A stretch of DNA of 64,000 nt from Abelmoschus esculentus. Its lineage: Eukaryota > Streptophyta > Magnoliopsida > Malvales > Malvaceae. The DNA lies in NCBI GenBank assembly GCA_035048815.1, contig JAUCBN010000047.1, forward strand, positions 12,552,001-12,616,000. Direction: 5' to 3'. Numbering within the stretch: the first letter of the stretch is position 1; each line of letters starts with the position of its first letter. This document shows positions 1-12,626 of the stretch, piece by piece. The notes below the pieces were generated by a model. It did no database searches, was not told the DNA's origin, and worked only from the letters and a program-made list of their open reading frames with translations. The translations under genes were made by a program, and so were the position numbers.

Positions 1-1317
1 TTTGATAATTTATTTCTATTACATAAAATTATACGATCGTCCTTAGATACTAATTCTCATACTTTTCTTTCATTATCTGCAAATTTGATTGATTTAAACC
101 ATACAATTACAAAGGTGAACTCCACTGTTTTCCCCTTATGAATAGATAATGTACCCTTTCCTTTTCTAGTTATGCTACTTGAGTTTTCAGTATCCACAAC
201 CTATAAATCACAGATACTTCAGTATAAAAACGTATTACGTATTTGATACATGTATATACGATATACATATTAGGTATAATTTAAATACATGTAACGATTC
301 AATTATAAGTATATAAGTATGTGTGCTGTTATGTTCACGTGGTGTTTTTATCTTTTTATTTTTACGTATATATACCTTCTAATTTTAAAAATTATTATTA
401 TTTATGTCCGTTTTTATACATATATCAGTGCAACATTGGGCACAACATTGTTCATGATTGAATTCATGTGGTTCATATGCTTCATTTTGGTCAACTGATG
501 CGTCCAATCCTAAAACTGAGATCACCAAATTTCTGGGTTTTTCTTTAACATTCATGATGTTTTTGAAAGTAAAAGGGATTGATTCAAATAGTAAAATACT
601 TTATGTAACTATTGGATGAAGTCATGAAACTGTACTCAGAGGACAAAGATACTGAAATCATTCCCATTGTCCATCAAAGACACTGCTTGCCGTCCACATT
701 TCACCTTTCTGTATTTGAGAATGCAAGAGTAGGACCGACATATCTGAAGGTTGGTTCAATGCTTGCTTGGAAACAAATTCTGGCCTATGCTTTTGCTTCT
801 GTCAAAACTATGACTGAAAACCACAGCTTGTCATCTCTATCTGGTGTTCCTAAATTCTGTCTCCTGTGTTTGGTTTTTCATGCTGTCGTAATTGCACTGG
901 AAAATGGACATGATGACTAGTGAAAGGACAGTCCCCAGACAAGTGAATGGTGATAATGGATGCATTCATGATTCGAAACATAACAACCTAAAATGATATA
1001 GAAAAATATTAATATCATATTTTTTAATATTTCAGTTGTGTCGTTTTTTAGCGATATATTAGATTGCTGTATCATAAACTCGCCTTCATGATCTGGTGTT
1101 TTTAGTTTAGTAAATTTAACTGAGGAATATATCAGTATGGAATATGATGTTAGATATGAAGTTGGGATTTAAAGAAGGAAGAGGAAACATTTTACTTCAG
1201 TGCTAAGCCAAGCCAATCGACAAACTGAGAATAAAGACTGGGAAATGTAAAAAAAATAAAATTAAACACACACATTACGAGCAGATATGATAGAAATATT
1301 TCTGTATAATTTCCCAT
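1..1317. other. Unassigned sequence and BOR 3' flank
   Basis: From about 440 to 960 the base composition is more balanced than in the AT-rich spacers. An open frame of about 100 codons runs on the + strand (612-920), but its first codon is TTG and I recognise no domain in it. It could be chance or a relic. The stretch from about 1000 to 1317 lies downstream of the BOR stop codon on the minus strand and probably holds its 3' UTR and polyadenylation site. Positions 1-430 are low-complexity AT-rich DNA in which I see nothing else. Confidence 0.4.
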
Positions 1318-4300
1318 TTAACCCGATCCTGGGTTAAGAGGACTCCTCCCCAGGTTAGATGGTTTTAGTTCCCAATCCCCAGTCCTAGGACTGTGTGGCT
1401 GTGACCCTTTTCCATTGGCACGAGGGCTTCTCTCCCCTTTCAGCTCACTTAGACGTGGGCTATGACACGAGAGGTGCGGGCTTTGCCGGCTTCTCATGTC
1501 ATTTGCCGGCGTAGCAGTGGAGCTTGTGATTTTAGGACTGCATGTATGCCTGAATTCACCTCGGCTTCTTGTAATTACTTCGTCTAATATCTCACTGTCC
1601 CCTGCATAGGATGCTCCATGTCCCAGCTCTGTCTCCTGTAATGAAAAGGTTTTAAATGGTTAATAAAGCAATGGAAACCGAGGAAATATTGATTGTAGGA
1701 GATGAGTATCTTACTGTGGCAAGATTATATGGCATAGCAGGTGCCTCTTCATACTCTGCCGCGTCCAAATCATAGAGATGTGCCCCTTTGAAAAACTTGG
1801 GCAGGATGTATTGTCTTACTGGAACTAAAAGCATGATCATCAAGGGAAACATAACACCGGCGATCGGAACCCAGGTTAGGCCGAAGCATACGAGCAGATA
1901 AGCAGTTTGGAAAATGGTAAACATTACAATTGTCTTGAATGGGACAGTTTCCACAAAGGTTGCATGTTGCTGCTCAAGGACTCTGCAGGTAATAGAAAAG
2001 CATCTCTTTGTTTATTTAAGATGGACAATGGACACATTAAATTATGTGTAAATGTCTTCTGAGTATCTTACTTGTATCTTCTGCTTGGTGCAGTGAAGAG
2101 CAATAAGATCCTTTCCCAAAATTGGTTACCCGGTAAGCTTTCGATAGCCATGAAAGCAAAGTAGCCCCAGAGGACTGAAGTCGGGATCCTTTTAAGGATC
2201 GGCATTGCCGGAACACATCCTCCTACCATGGTCGCTTGAAGCAAGTTGCTGAGACGCTGCTCTTTTACTTCAACTGGCAATAGATCATCAATCTCTTTCT
2301 CGATGTCGAATAAAGTCTCGTCGATAGGGGCATCGATGTTGCCTGTGCATGTAGCAGCTTGAACCGTTGATTCTTTTAGTTCATGTAGTCCCTGCTCACA
2401 ACAGGACAGTTAGTGAACTCGAACTCGAAATCTTAAATTTTATTACTTCATTAGTTAATCAGGGATGCAATCTTACCCGAGCTGCAGGCCCCTGGTGAAC
2501 TAAAGGTGTCTGCATTTGTTGATAAGCTTCCTGCATATTTCCATACAATTGTCCCAAGCTAGCATTCTTTCTTATACAATTGCGTGCCGTTGCAACCAAT
2601 CGATTACGAAGTAGCTGCACCATAACCAAAAATCAGTCTTTGTCAACCATTAAACAAGACCAAACAAAAAGGTTTAAAAATCTCCAGTTTCGCCTATTCC
2701 AGGGCTTAAAAAAAACTATACTTGATGTTTGAGAGTAGCCAAGCTCTTGGTATGCATTGGAGATTGTGGAATGACACCGTTTGCCGGAGGGATGCCGATC
2801 AGACCACATAACAATGTCTGCCACCAAGAAACAAGCAAATAAACAAAGTGTTTGAAGGGCAAATTTTAGATGTAGGAAAGAAAACAGGAAGAACTGCTTA
2901 CCAGGAATCCCAAAAGAAGTAGATCATAATGGTAACAAGATGGCTTTCTCAGATTAAACTCTTTCTGCTGAGCAAGTTGAGATGCTACACTATGATCAAA
3001 GTAATACAGCACTGCAATCATTGTGGCCGGAATAAACGCTCCAATAATATAGACAACCGGAACATTTAGCATGTCCTGTCATTTTTTTCAAGTTCTCAGT
3101 GTTAGTTTATTAGTCCTATCAGAAGACAGATTACAGATATTAGATACACAGTATTGATTGGCAATTGAACATGGTTTAAGCATGCCTTGATAACTGTCCA
3201 ATTTTCATAAGCACCAGGGGACCATGGATTCGGGCTGAAGAGACGACGCGGGACTCCTTCCGGAACACTTCCGGAAGGTATGTAAGACACGGCTGTCCAG
3301 ACAAGTACCATAAGTGGCACACCATAGTCTGCTATAAAGCTTCTAAGCCAACCTGTCAATAACAAAAGCTTCTTTTAAGTTTTCAAAAGCAAATGATGCC
3401 ATACATATAAAGAATAAACAAAAAGTGATTCGGGAAAATTAACATACCTGACCCGTAGCGCCATGACCGTGCTTTTCGGCTTCTTAACGCGGACAAAAGA
3501 AGGCCAAATGACAAAACCAGAGCAAACATCCCATTGGCAAACCTCCATGAGGGTAAGAATTCAGTCAATTTCTGGTTCTCATGTCGCGGAATGCGAAACT
3601 CTTCCACAATTCCCTGTTTATTACAAGTAACATAACTTTAATCTGGTGTGATTTATAGTAGAAAATTATCAACAGATGATGAAAACTGTTCTTACTTTGA
3701 TAGCTTGCTGCATAAACAACATAGCTATAAGCAGACCGAACAGTTCGCCTGCCACACGGGTAAACCTGTTGATAATGGAACAAGCTCCCAAGATAGACAG
3801 TAAGAACAGCAAGGCTGCAGTCCATACACATACCCTACAAAATTAAGGGGGAAAAACAGAACCAACAGACAACTTCTGTCAAATATAGCAGCAAATGCAT
3901 AAAAGTAGAGTTGACATAAACGTATATTAGCATGGGATATGGTTAATTATATTAACATAATTGAAGAATCTTCTTGTTGGGGTGCTGACTGCTGACCAAT
4001 ATATTAACATGGTATGGTTAATTATTGATGAAAAGAAACTAGAGTTAACAGCTCACCATCCAGTCCATGCCAGAAACAGGTCCCGACCCAAATCAGGTAT
4101 GTCTTTAGCAAAGTTGAACATAAATGTATACATAATGACAGTTGGCTCGGCAACTCCTAATATCAGCAAAGGTTGACCTCCGATTATTGAGTGTATGATC
4201 CCGCAAAGTGCCGTGGATGCCAAGGTTTGAACCGCTGTGAGAACTCCATCTGCAGATTGCACAGAAAGCGAAGATAGGAATTGAAATGCAACAAAAGCTG

Positions 4301-4613
4301 AGGTTTAAGACTATTATTGTTGGTAAGGCTAAGTGTTCATAGTACCAGTGTTTCTCTCAAGCTGTTCACCGAATGAAATGACAGGAATTGCAGAAGCAAA
4401 GAAAATGTAAGTGGTGGGAGCTAGAATCCTGTAATGGAAAACACAGTTTGATCTCAAGCATAATACTTTTACAGACATTATATATGTATGTATGTATGTA
4501 ATTATGTACCTGAAGCCTGCTTTAAACCCACCAGTCCAATCTTGCTTGTAACACATCAATCTTCCTCTCAGGTCATTTTTGATGCCTTGTAAAGGCACAA
4601 AGGTCTCCTCCAT
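1318..4613 (-). CDS. BOR1: Borate efflux transporter, BOR1/BOR2 type (SLC4-like)
   Basis: Boric acid/borate exporter of the anion-exchanger (SLC4/HCO3-) family. Plant members load boron into the xylem from the plasma membrane of root cells. Coding exons on the minus strand are 4613-4510, 4428-4346, 4249-4057, 3834-3696, 3613-3448, 3352-3186, 3075-2902, 2817-2722, 2614-2477, 2391-2072, 1982-1715 and 1635-1318. Together they give 2166 nt (721 aa) with no frame break, close to the roughly 700 aa of Arabidopsis BOR1. The start is MEETFVPLQGIKNDLRGR, followed by the conserved GGQPLLILGVAEPTVIMYTF core and many hydrophobic segments. The hydrophilic tail contains EILDEVITRSRGEFRH and ends SPLNPGSG, which resembles the BOR1/2 clade rather than the BOR4 group (from memory). 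The intron after TVIK has a GC donor. The leader carries several uORFs. The symbol is by family; BOR2 is equally possible. Confidence 0.93.
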
Positions 4614-5050
4614 GGTTAGTTTTATGTATATGAAACTCTAAACAATTAGCTCTTTAGTTTCCTCTTCCTTCAATAATCTCCTACGACAGTCAAAAAGAAG
4701 AAGCAAGAAAACAAGACAGAAAGACTGTTGAGAATATTCAGGAATATCTGGAAAATTACATGACTTTTAAGATCTCTAGAGTAAAGATGAAAGCTTTAGC
4801 GGTGACAGATGCTGGTCATGGATACGAATATTCAAAAGACAGACACTAAATTACATAATTGTATATGTTTGGGGAAGAAGACTGAAACATAAAAAGGAAA
4901 ACGAAGAACTCAATCAAAGTGTTTGAGGAAGAGAAGTGAAGAAGAAGAAGATGATGATGATGAAGGCAGCGTTTGGCTTTGAGTATCTTCTTAGATGCAA
5001 TGTATGAGCGTAGAAAGAGGAAAGGAAGGATCCAAATATATAGACCCTTG
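4614..5050 (-). promoter_or_regulatory. BOR leader with four short uORFs and TATA-like motif
   Basis: Reading upstream of the BOR ATG on the minus strand, I find AUG-stop (ATGTAA) at 4761-4756, a 7-codon uORF at 4819-4796, another ATGTAA at 4856-4851 and a 14-codon uORF at 4890-4846. A TATATATT motif lies at about 5043-5036, followed by CT-rich sequence, which would place transcription start near 5010. AUGUAA is the minimal ORF shown in Arabidopsis NIP5;1 to mediate boron-dependent ribosome stalling, and BOR1 itself is reported to be repressed through leader uORFs. A leader intron is possible (for example donor near 4826, acceptor CGTAG at 4681) and would remove the 4761 element. The transcription start and the intron are unproven. 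Confidence 0.6.
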
Positions 5051-5957
5051 AAAAGTGGAGGTGCATTTGTTGCAGTGGAGAAGACAACCTTGTTGGTGTC
5101 ATTTAAAATTTGATGGAATTTATTACAACAATTTGTAATAAAAATAACAACAAAGTGAGGGGAAAAAAAAACATGTAGGGAAGATTATATTGAATTTCCT
5201 TGTCATTCTTTTGACAATCTGGTGATCCTCTGCTACACTAAGGTCGTCCATTTTTGATTGGTTTTAGTCATTTCATTACAGTGACAGTCACGGCTGGACC
5301 CATATACTGTTTTGCTGTCGACAATCTGATCAATTACAAAACAAAATTAGTTTACTTGCATGATGTTGATACACGACATATACATAATCGACTACGTATA
5401 GAAAATATAATTTTATATTTTATATAATTTATAAAATTATTTTTTATTAATATATTGTTATATTAAGTTAATATCTTTGTTTATATAATATTATCATATC
5501 AGATTATCAGTGTATAATATTATATATTTATTATGTTATATTATTAATAATAAATTAATTATTTTTATCTATATAAAAATTATTTAAACTTAAAATAATA
5601 CATTAAAGAGAAAATATTTTAAAATAAAATTAAAATAATTATTTAATTAAATATTAACGAAATTTTTAGCGTTGAATGAAGAAAAAAAATAAATAATTCC
5701 AAAATAAAAATATTATGTCTAATTACTAATCATCTTTATTAAATTATTAATTATATTTTGTGTATACATGCATTGTAATGAAAACTACAAAAGGACGTGG
5801 GATTTCACTTCACTTTGATTTGATTTGTTGTTCGGGGGGTTGATTAAGGCTGGCACTTTAATTAGTCAAACACTCAAAATCAAAACCTACGTTCAAAATT
5901 ATAAATATAAAAAATAGATAATTAATTAATTAGTTATTTGTAATATAATATACTAAT

Positions 5958-6440
5958 TAGGGATGTACATTTCGAATTATTCGATCTGATCTAAAATTTT
6001 AAATATCCAAACTTTTGGATCGGTAATTTAGCGATCCTTATTTGATTTGAAAATTTGGATATCCGATTTTTTAGATATCTAAAATTTCAGATCGAATTTT
6101 TGAATATCCGAACATTCGAATTTATGATTTAACTTATATATTTTTTTAATTTGACGGTCTTATCCATAAAAAATTTGAGTTTTAGAATATAACAATCAAC
6201 AAATTATTGAATATAATAATATTTTTATCCATAAAAAAATTCAAATTTTCATATATAACAAAATATATACTTATAAAATATTTAAATTTTTGAATATCGG
6301 ATATTCGATCCAAAAGTAAAATCACTATCCGTATTTGATCTAAAATTTTTGAATATCCCAAAAGTAAAAAAACGGATCAAGTATCTAAAATTTCGAATCA
6401 ACAATCGGTTTAATCGAATCGGATTTTTTTTACACCCCTA
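5958..6440. mobile_element. hAT-like miniature element (483 bp), degenerate
   Basis: The left end TAGGGATGTACA matches the inverse of the right end TTTACACCCCTA. The inside is a monotonous text of GGATATCCGAT/TCGAATCGG-type words with no coding capacity. No clean target duplication is visible at this copy. It groups with 7330-7866, 9104-9493 and 16740-17210 by its TAGG-type ends and internal composition. Confidence 0.55.
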
Positions 6441-7329
6441 GCTATAAGTATGATATCATATAGATATTCGTACCCATGAATCCTATTATTATCTGTTCCT
6501 CGTCTCTTTCGTCCATGTGCAGTGTACAACTCATAGAGGAAATAAAATAAAGAACAAAGTCAAATGCGTATGCAACAGTTCTCTTAAAGGCTAAAGGAAA
6601 ATGGGGTCACATGAGTTTTAAAGTCAAGTGCAGGAATAAAAAAAAAATATAATATTTTTACGAAATTTTAAAAAATAATGATATTTAAGATTATATTTAA
6701 AAAAATAAATATAATTTAAATAATTTAAAAAAATCAAAATCTATAATATTATTTGAACATCGTCATCTTACAAAGTGTTAGGATCTTGCCATCTACAAAT
6801 AGCGAGGATCTTGTAAATTGTTAGATTTAACTGAAAATATATTAATTTCAACGATGTATATATACCTTGCCACTTGCAGATGACAAATTTTAACTATCTG
6901 TGTAGATTTTAGTCTATTTCTCTAAAATTATCCTAAACATTAAGTTTAATTTATATAAATTTTTAATTTTACGAGTTAAATTTTTAATTTATAATTTAGA
7001 GTTTAAAGATTTATATTTTATGATTTAAAATTTTAAGTTAATATGTAAAATTTAGAATTTAAAAATTAGAGTTTAAGTTTTAAGGTAAAAGAGATTTAAA
7101 TAAAATAAATATTATATTAAATTATATTAAAAAATTCCAAACATCATTGAATTAAAATTTATTTTTCCATCCAAGAAAATTATGTAAAAGTTATCAAATT
7201 AAAGTCCACATTGGAAGGTGATGGGACACTAATTATTGCAATCAATCGATTTCGAAGACCGGTAATATTATATTAATATATTTTCTTTTCAGAAGAAAAA
7301 GTCCTTGTGTTAGTTTTTATAATTATATT

Positions 7330-7866
7330 TATGGTTGTGTAATATCAGATATCCGACCAATTTAAATAGAATTGATTTCGATCCCGGTAATTATTGACTC
7401 CTGAAAATTAAAATCAGTCTCGGTCATATCGGGTTTTAAATTTTAAGAATCGATCCCGTTATTGGTGGGAACCGATTCTAATACCAGGTACCCGATCAAT
7501 TAGTTTATTCTTAAAAAAATTGAGTAATTGAAGAAAAAGTTTCAACCACCAATAATAATATTAAATAATAAAATTAAAACAGTGTAGGCTTGAAAATTAA
7601 AGTTTTAAAAGTCATACTCGTAATATTCATACATAAAGAGAAAGTTTGATAAGAAAAATAAACAAAAAAATCAATATTGGATATTTAGTATGGTCCCGGT
7701 TCTATTGGGTACCCACCGAGTACCAAATTCAAAAAATAAAGATCCAGTCTCAGTTATGACCTGAACCTAAATTTTAGATCTAATTCTGGTCCTATTAAAA
7801 CCAATACCAGATAAAAATTTACCGAATCTTCTTAGGTTCGGGTAATCGGGTTTTTTGCCCGCCCTA
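7330..7866. mobile_element. hAT-like non-autonomous element with 8-bp TSD
   Basis: A perfect 8-bp direct repeat ATTATATT flanks the element (7322-7329 and 7867-7874). The left end begins TATGGTTGTG and the right end is CCCGCCCTA, which is an imperfect terminal inverted repeat. The interior is rich in CGGTAAT/ATCGGGT words and does not code for a transposase. An 8-bp duplication is typical of hAT transposons, so a non-autonomous hAT derivative is the likely identity. Confidence 0.7.
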
Positions 7867-9103
7867 ATTATATTGAGTGAGTTTAGATGATAATTTTTGA
7901 AATTTGTAAAAAAAATATTTAAAATTTAAAATGTTTTTATTATATTTTAAGTTAATGTTGTTTCTGTTTTTTATAAATTTTCATATTTTATTAAAAAGTT
8001 AAAATATTATTAAAAATTAAGTATATAAATTTATTAAAAGTATAGAAATCAATTATTTCGACAAATATCGATTAATATTAATCTGTCCTTTGTGGCTGAA
8101 AATTACTTAAAATCTTTTTAGATTTACTGATAATTTCTGAAGTCGATTTTTATAAATCATATTATTTGACGAAAGAAAACAACATCCACCTCACTTGACA
8201 AAATAAAATGGCCCACAACATTATCTAGGGAAAATTTCCACCTATCAATAAATTATAATTTTTGTGTACTTTTTTTAGAGTTTCATTAAAAAAATAAATT
8301 ATAAGCATTAAGTTATATTATTCAACCTGCTTAGTAATTTTAATTTTCTCATAAATATTTTATATTGTGTATATATTTAAAATATTCTAAAAATGTATCG
8401 CGTTTGGATAAAAATAATAATAATCTTTATTTTTTTCTTTTGAATACGATTTATTTAGAATCTCTTTTATGACCTTTTAATAAAATTCAGTTTTTATTAT
8501 AAAAAATCATTCTTTATTTTAAAAATAAAAAATCATTCATCAATGATATAAAATATTTTTAAAAGTTTTCTTGTAAATTATTTTATTCAATTATATAATT
8601 CTCGTTCTCTAAACTCTCATCACATATATAATATTATTTTAATTATCACCTTTAAATGAATAAAAATCGAAAAATTATGATTCAATAAATATTGTATTTA
8701 TTAAAATAATAATAATAATAATAAATGTGAGTTAAGTATTATTAAAAATAATTTATTTAAAATATTTTTAAAATATGCATATATCGGCGGGTAAGCATTG
8801 TAAAAAAACTTATATAATTATCTTTTTGATCCTCCAACTTTACTACTTTGATCATTTTAGCTCTTATACTATTATTGCTTCTCCCTTTTTCCATCGAATT
8901 TTGTACAGCAAAAATCAAATCGATATATAGATGTTAATTTAATAAGAAAACTTTTATACATACATAAATATTTTTACCGAACGATTGAATCTGAATCTCT
9001 TAAGATAAATATTATTTATTTTTTATTAATTTTTTTGTTTCCATATGTACATACGTCTTTACAAAGAAATATATATACATGCACATATACGTACTCATAA
9101 ATC

Positions 9104-9493
9104 TAGGAATGATAACGGATCGAATTGGGGCGGGTTTTGGCCGCCCCAACATCAAACTGAAAAATTTAATCATCCATCCCGCCTTGACCGGATCCTAACA
9201 TATATTTCTCCTGATTCGACCCGAAATAATAAAACCTATAACCTAACCTCAACCCAATCCCGATATATTAATAAAAAAAACTTAATTAAATCTGATCCGA
9301 AAAAATAATAAAAATTATTATATATAAAAATATAATAAAAATATATAAATATATTAGATCAGATCATTCGAAGAATTTTTACTCTAAATTCAATCCCAAC
9401 CTGATCTTATTTTAAAAATAATCCGACCCGAACTCGACTTTTTAAATAAAAATCTATTTCTATCAAGTCAGATCGGGTCAAATTATTATCCTA
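9104..9493. mobile_element. hAT-like non-autonomous element with 8-bp TSD
   Basis: A perfect 8-bp duplication CATAAATC flanks the element (9096-9103 and 9494-9501). Terminal inverted repeats are TAGGAATGATAA at the left and TTATTATCCTA at the right. The element is 390 bp with a GC-rich patch just inside the left end (GGGGCGGG) and repeated GATCCGACCCG-type words. The 87-codon open frame crossing its left border has no recognisable product. Confidence 0.8.
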
Positions 9494-12361
9494 CATAAAT
9501 CATAATACTCTTTGAGACTTATTTTATATAGTCATAATTAAAAAATAATGGCACCAAAAGATGAACATATTATGCGAGATAAAGTATATCCCTTTTGGAT
9601 TCATTTGTTCTTTCCTTTTTCTTTTTGCTCCGATTAAAATATATAAAAGTATATTACATGAATTATTTTTTTAATAAAAAGAACTATATTAATATTAATT
9701 TACAATTCAGAAGCATCTATGCCAACAACTAATTTTTAATAAAATAATAATAACAATGAAATTTTTAATCATGTCAATAACATTAAAGTTAATATTATAT
9801 AGTATAAAAAATTGATCATTTAATTATTGTACTGTAAATATTAATATTAAAATTATAATTTTTAAAAATAATAATTATTTTTTTAATTATTGAAATAAAA
9901 TAATTTATTTTATTATAATATTATTTTATTTTATAATAATATTTGTATACTACACTGCCAAATATTAATCATGAAAAAGTTGCTATAAACATTTCACCAC
10001 CATAAATATTAAATAATATAATTTTTCAAGTTGAATAATAATAGTGATAATGATGGTGGTTGTTTGAAATGGTTGGATTGGATGGTATAAGGGTGTGTGT
10101 TTTAATGTTTTTAAAATTAATTTTAGGACTAAAAGTAATATAAAATAGATAATTTTTTAAGTTTCAAGTATTTTAAATTGTTTAAAATTTGCTTTTCGAA
10201 AATTTAAATTTTTATTTTTTTAAAAGTATTTTTAAGAAAAATTATACACTTATCATTGTTTGTATTATTAATCTTTTTATAATTTTAAAAATTATGTTTA
10301 AAATATATTTTGCTTATTTAAAACATTTTTTACAACAATATCAAAAAAATAAATATTTTTATTTTAAATCAAATAATTTAAGAATATATTTTTAAAATTA
10401 ATTTTTCACTAGGCTTTCTTAAAATAACACCAAAGTAGCTTTAAGTTTAACGTAAAAAGTAATCTATATAGATAAAATCGTACGTGTCACGTTTGAAAAG
10501 AGGCAAAAGAATATTAATTCCACATCAAAAAGAAAAAGGAAGGTTTGAGATATATAAACGGTGGTGTTGTACATTTTATCAAACATATCTTTTAAGAATA
10601 GAGTAATGACATAGATATGACCCTATAGCAATTTAAAAAATAAGTGTTAAAATAATTAATGATTAAAGTACTTAAAAATAAGGGTTAAAATAATTACATA
10701 ATTAACGATGTTTTTTTAAATAAACCTTAATAAAATCCCAAGCCATGAACTTTCTTTTTGTATTCTTTGTTTTCCACTGGTTAATTTGGTCTTTTCCGAA
10801 CATTCTTTCCTTTTCCGGAACACTTAAAGGCTCTTTCTTGACACTTGGATTTCACATTCAGATTGCTTTTATTTAAAAATTATCATTCTCTTACAACTTG
10901 TGTTTAAATTATTTTCCTATTCATTTAAATTTTAGTTAGTGATTAAATTAGATTTTTATTTTAATTATCGTGATTAAAGACTAATCGATAATAAAATTTA
11001 TTTTATAAGTAAATGTTTATGTCTAATTAAAAAAATTATCGAATAAAGTTTATCAGTAATAAAGTAATTAACTCTGTAAATAGAATGAATGTATAATTTT
11101 ATTTTGTATTCTTTGTAAATATTGAAGATATGTTGTAAATATAATTGTTAATTGTAATTATTAATTGATATAATTGTTATATTTTTTAAATTAATTAATA
11201 TAATCATTAAGACTAAACGATTTTATTTAATTGAATCGCTAAAAAATTATCAATGATTATTGTATAGGTTAACAATTATTAGAATATTTATACATACGTA
11301 TGAGGTTTTGTTTAGAATCTCTATTTTTAAGTATTTTTCTAAAACTTTTAAAATAATATTTATCGAAAAGATAACTTTTTATTTTTTTAAAAATAATGAA
11401 TAAAAAAATTATAATAAATTATATGTTAATCTAATATTTTTAACGGATTTTTTATGATTAACTTATTATGAATATCCTTAACACACACCTTATAAACAAA
11501 GTTATTTAAATTCAGATAATTTAAGATGAAAATTATTTTTTTCACCAAAACCATTTATTAGATTCGATAAACATTTTAACTCTAGTTTATATCTAAATAA
11601 ATTCTTAACATAAAACTTTAATCCAATTCTTAAAACTTATTCAAATATAATACAACTACAAGTTTATTATTTTTAAATATTATTTAACCTTTTAATAAAT
11701 AAATTTTTGTACCCTTTTCTTTTGGCTTTAATATCCAATACAAGGGTCCAGGGGGGAGTAGCTAACGAATGATTTCGTCTACTTTATTTCTTGGTTCATA
11801 ATTGAAATTTTAGAAGCTGAGACGGAGCCACCTGGCAATAAAGTTAAGTTTGATCAATCATTTTCTCTAGATTAAGGTATCAATTTAAGAAGCGGTAGCG
11901 ACATTAATGATGATGCTGTCGTTTTTAATCTATTGGTTAGCAAAGAAATGGCTAGGAGTATTAATCTTATATCGAGGAAAAAGAGATTTTAGAATATATA
12001 CAATGATGTTGTATATTTTATCAGACATATTTTTTTAAAAAAAATAATAATTATGTAACAAGATAAAGAAAGAAAAATAATAATTAGATGTATTTATCTT
12101 ACTATATTATCTATAATTTTAATTAATAAAATATATTTATTTTATTTTTTAAGATGAGTTTTTTAATTTTTTATTATAAATAAAAAATAAATAGTTGTTT
12201 AAAACTTAAAATAAAATAGATTAATTTTATTGATTATGATTATAGATAACGTGATAAATTGAATCTATTTAATAGTTTTTTCAAAGAGGATTTGAAAGAA
12301 TTGGTACAAGTTATATGTATTTAAATTTCAGTAGAGTAAAAAATAAATATACTAAAACTAA

Positions 12362-12626
12362 GAAAAATTCTATAATGAGAGTTGAACACCGTTAAACACC
12401 ATTAACATGAACACTGTTAAATATTATTAAATTAATTAATAATGATTAAAATTTTTAAAGACTCAATATAAAATTAATAAAAGTTGATATACTCAATATA
12501 TAATTATTAATTATATATTAAATCTTTGAGATTTTTAATTTTTATTAATTAAATTAATAATATTTAACGATATTCAACGTTAATAATATTTAATGACTCG
12601 ACGTACGTAATAGTCTCATCCTAAAA
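12362..12626. mobile_element. Foldback MITE, copy A
   Basis: A palindrome-like AT-rich unit of about 260 bp. The left half reads GAACACCGTTAAACACCATTAACATG and so on; the right half returns as the inverse (AATATTTAACGATATTCAACGTT). The same unit recurs at about 20878-21123. The borders are approximate, and I found no clear target duplication. Confidence 0.55.

Noticed and set aside
5958..6440. Exact target duplication for this element
   Set aside because: The flanking 8-mers ATACTAAT and GCTATAAG agree at only three positions, so no duplication is claimed.
9045..9308. 87-codon frame
   Set aside because: It runs across the border of a hAT-like element with a defined 8-bp duplication and has repeat-like composition.
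10189..10395. 68-codon Phe/Lys/Asn-rich frame
   Set aside because: Its composition simply reflects AT-rich low-complexity DNA.
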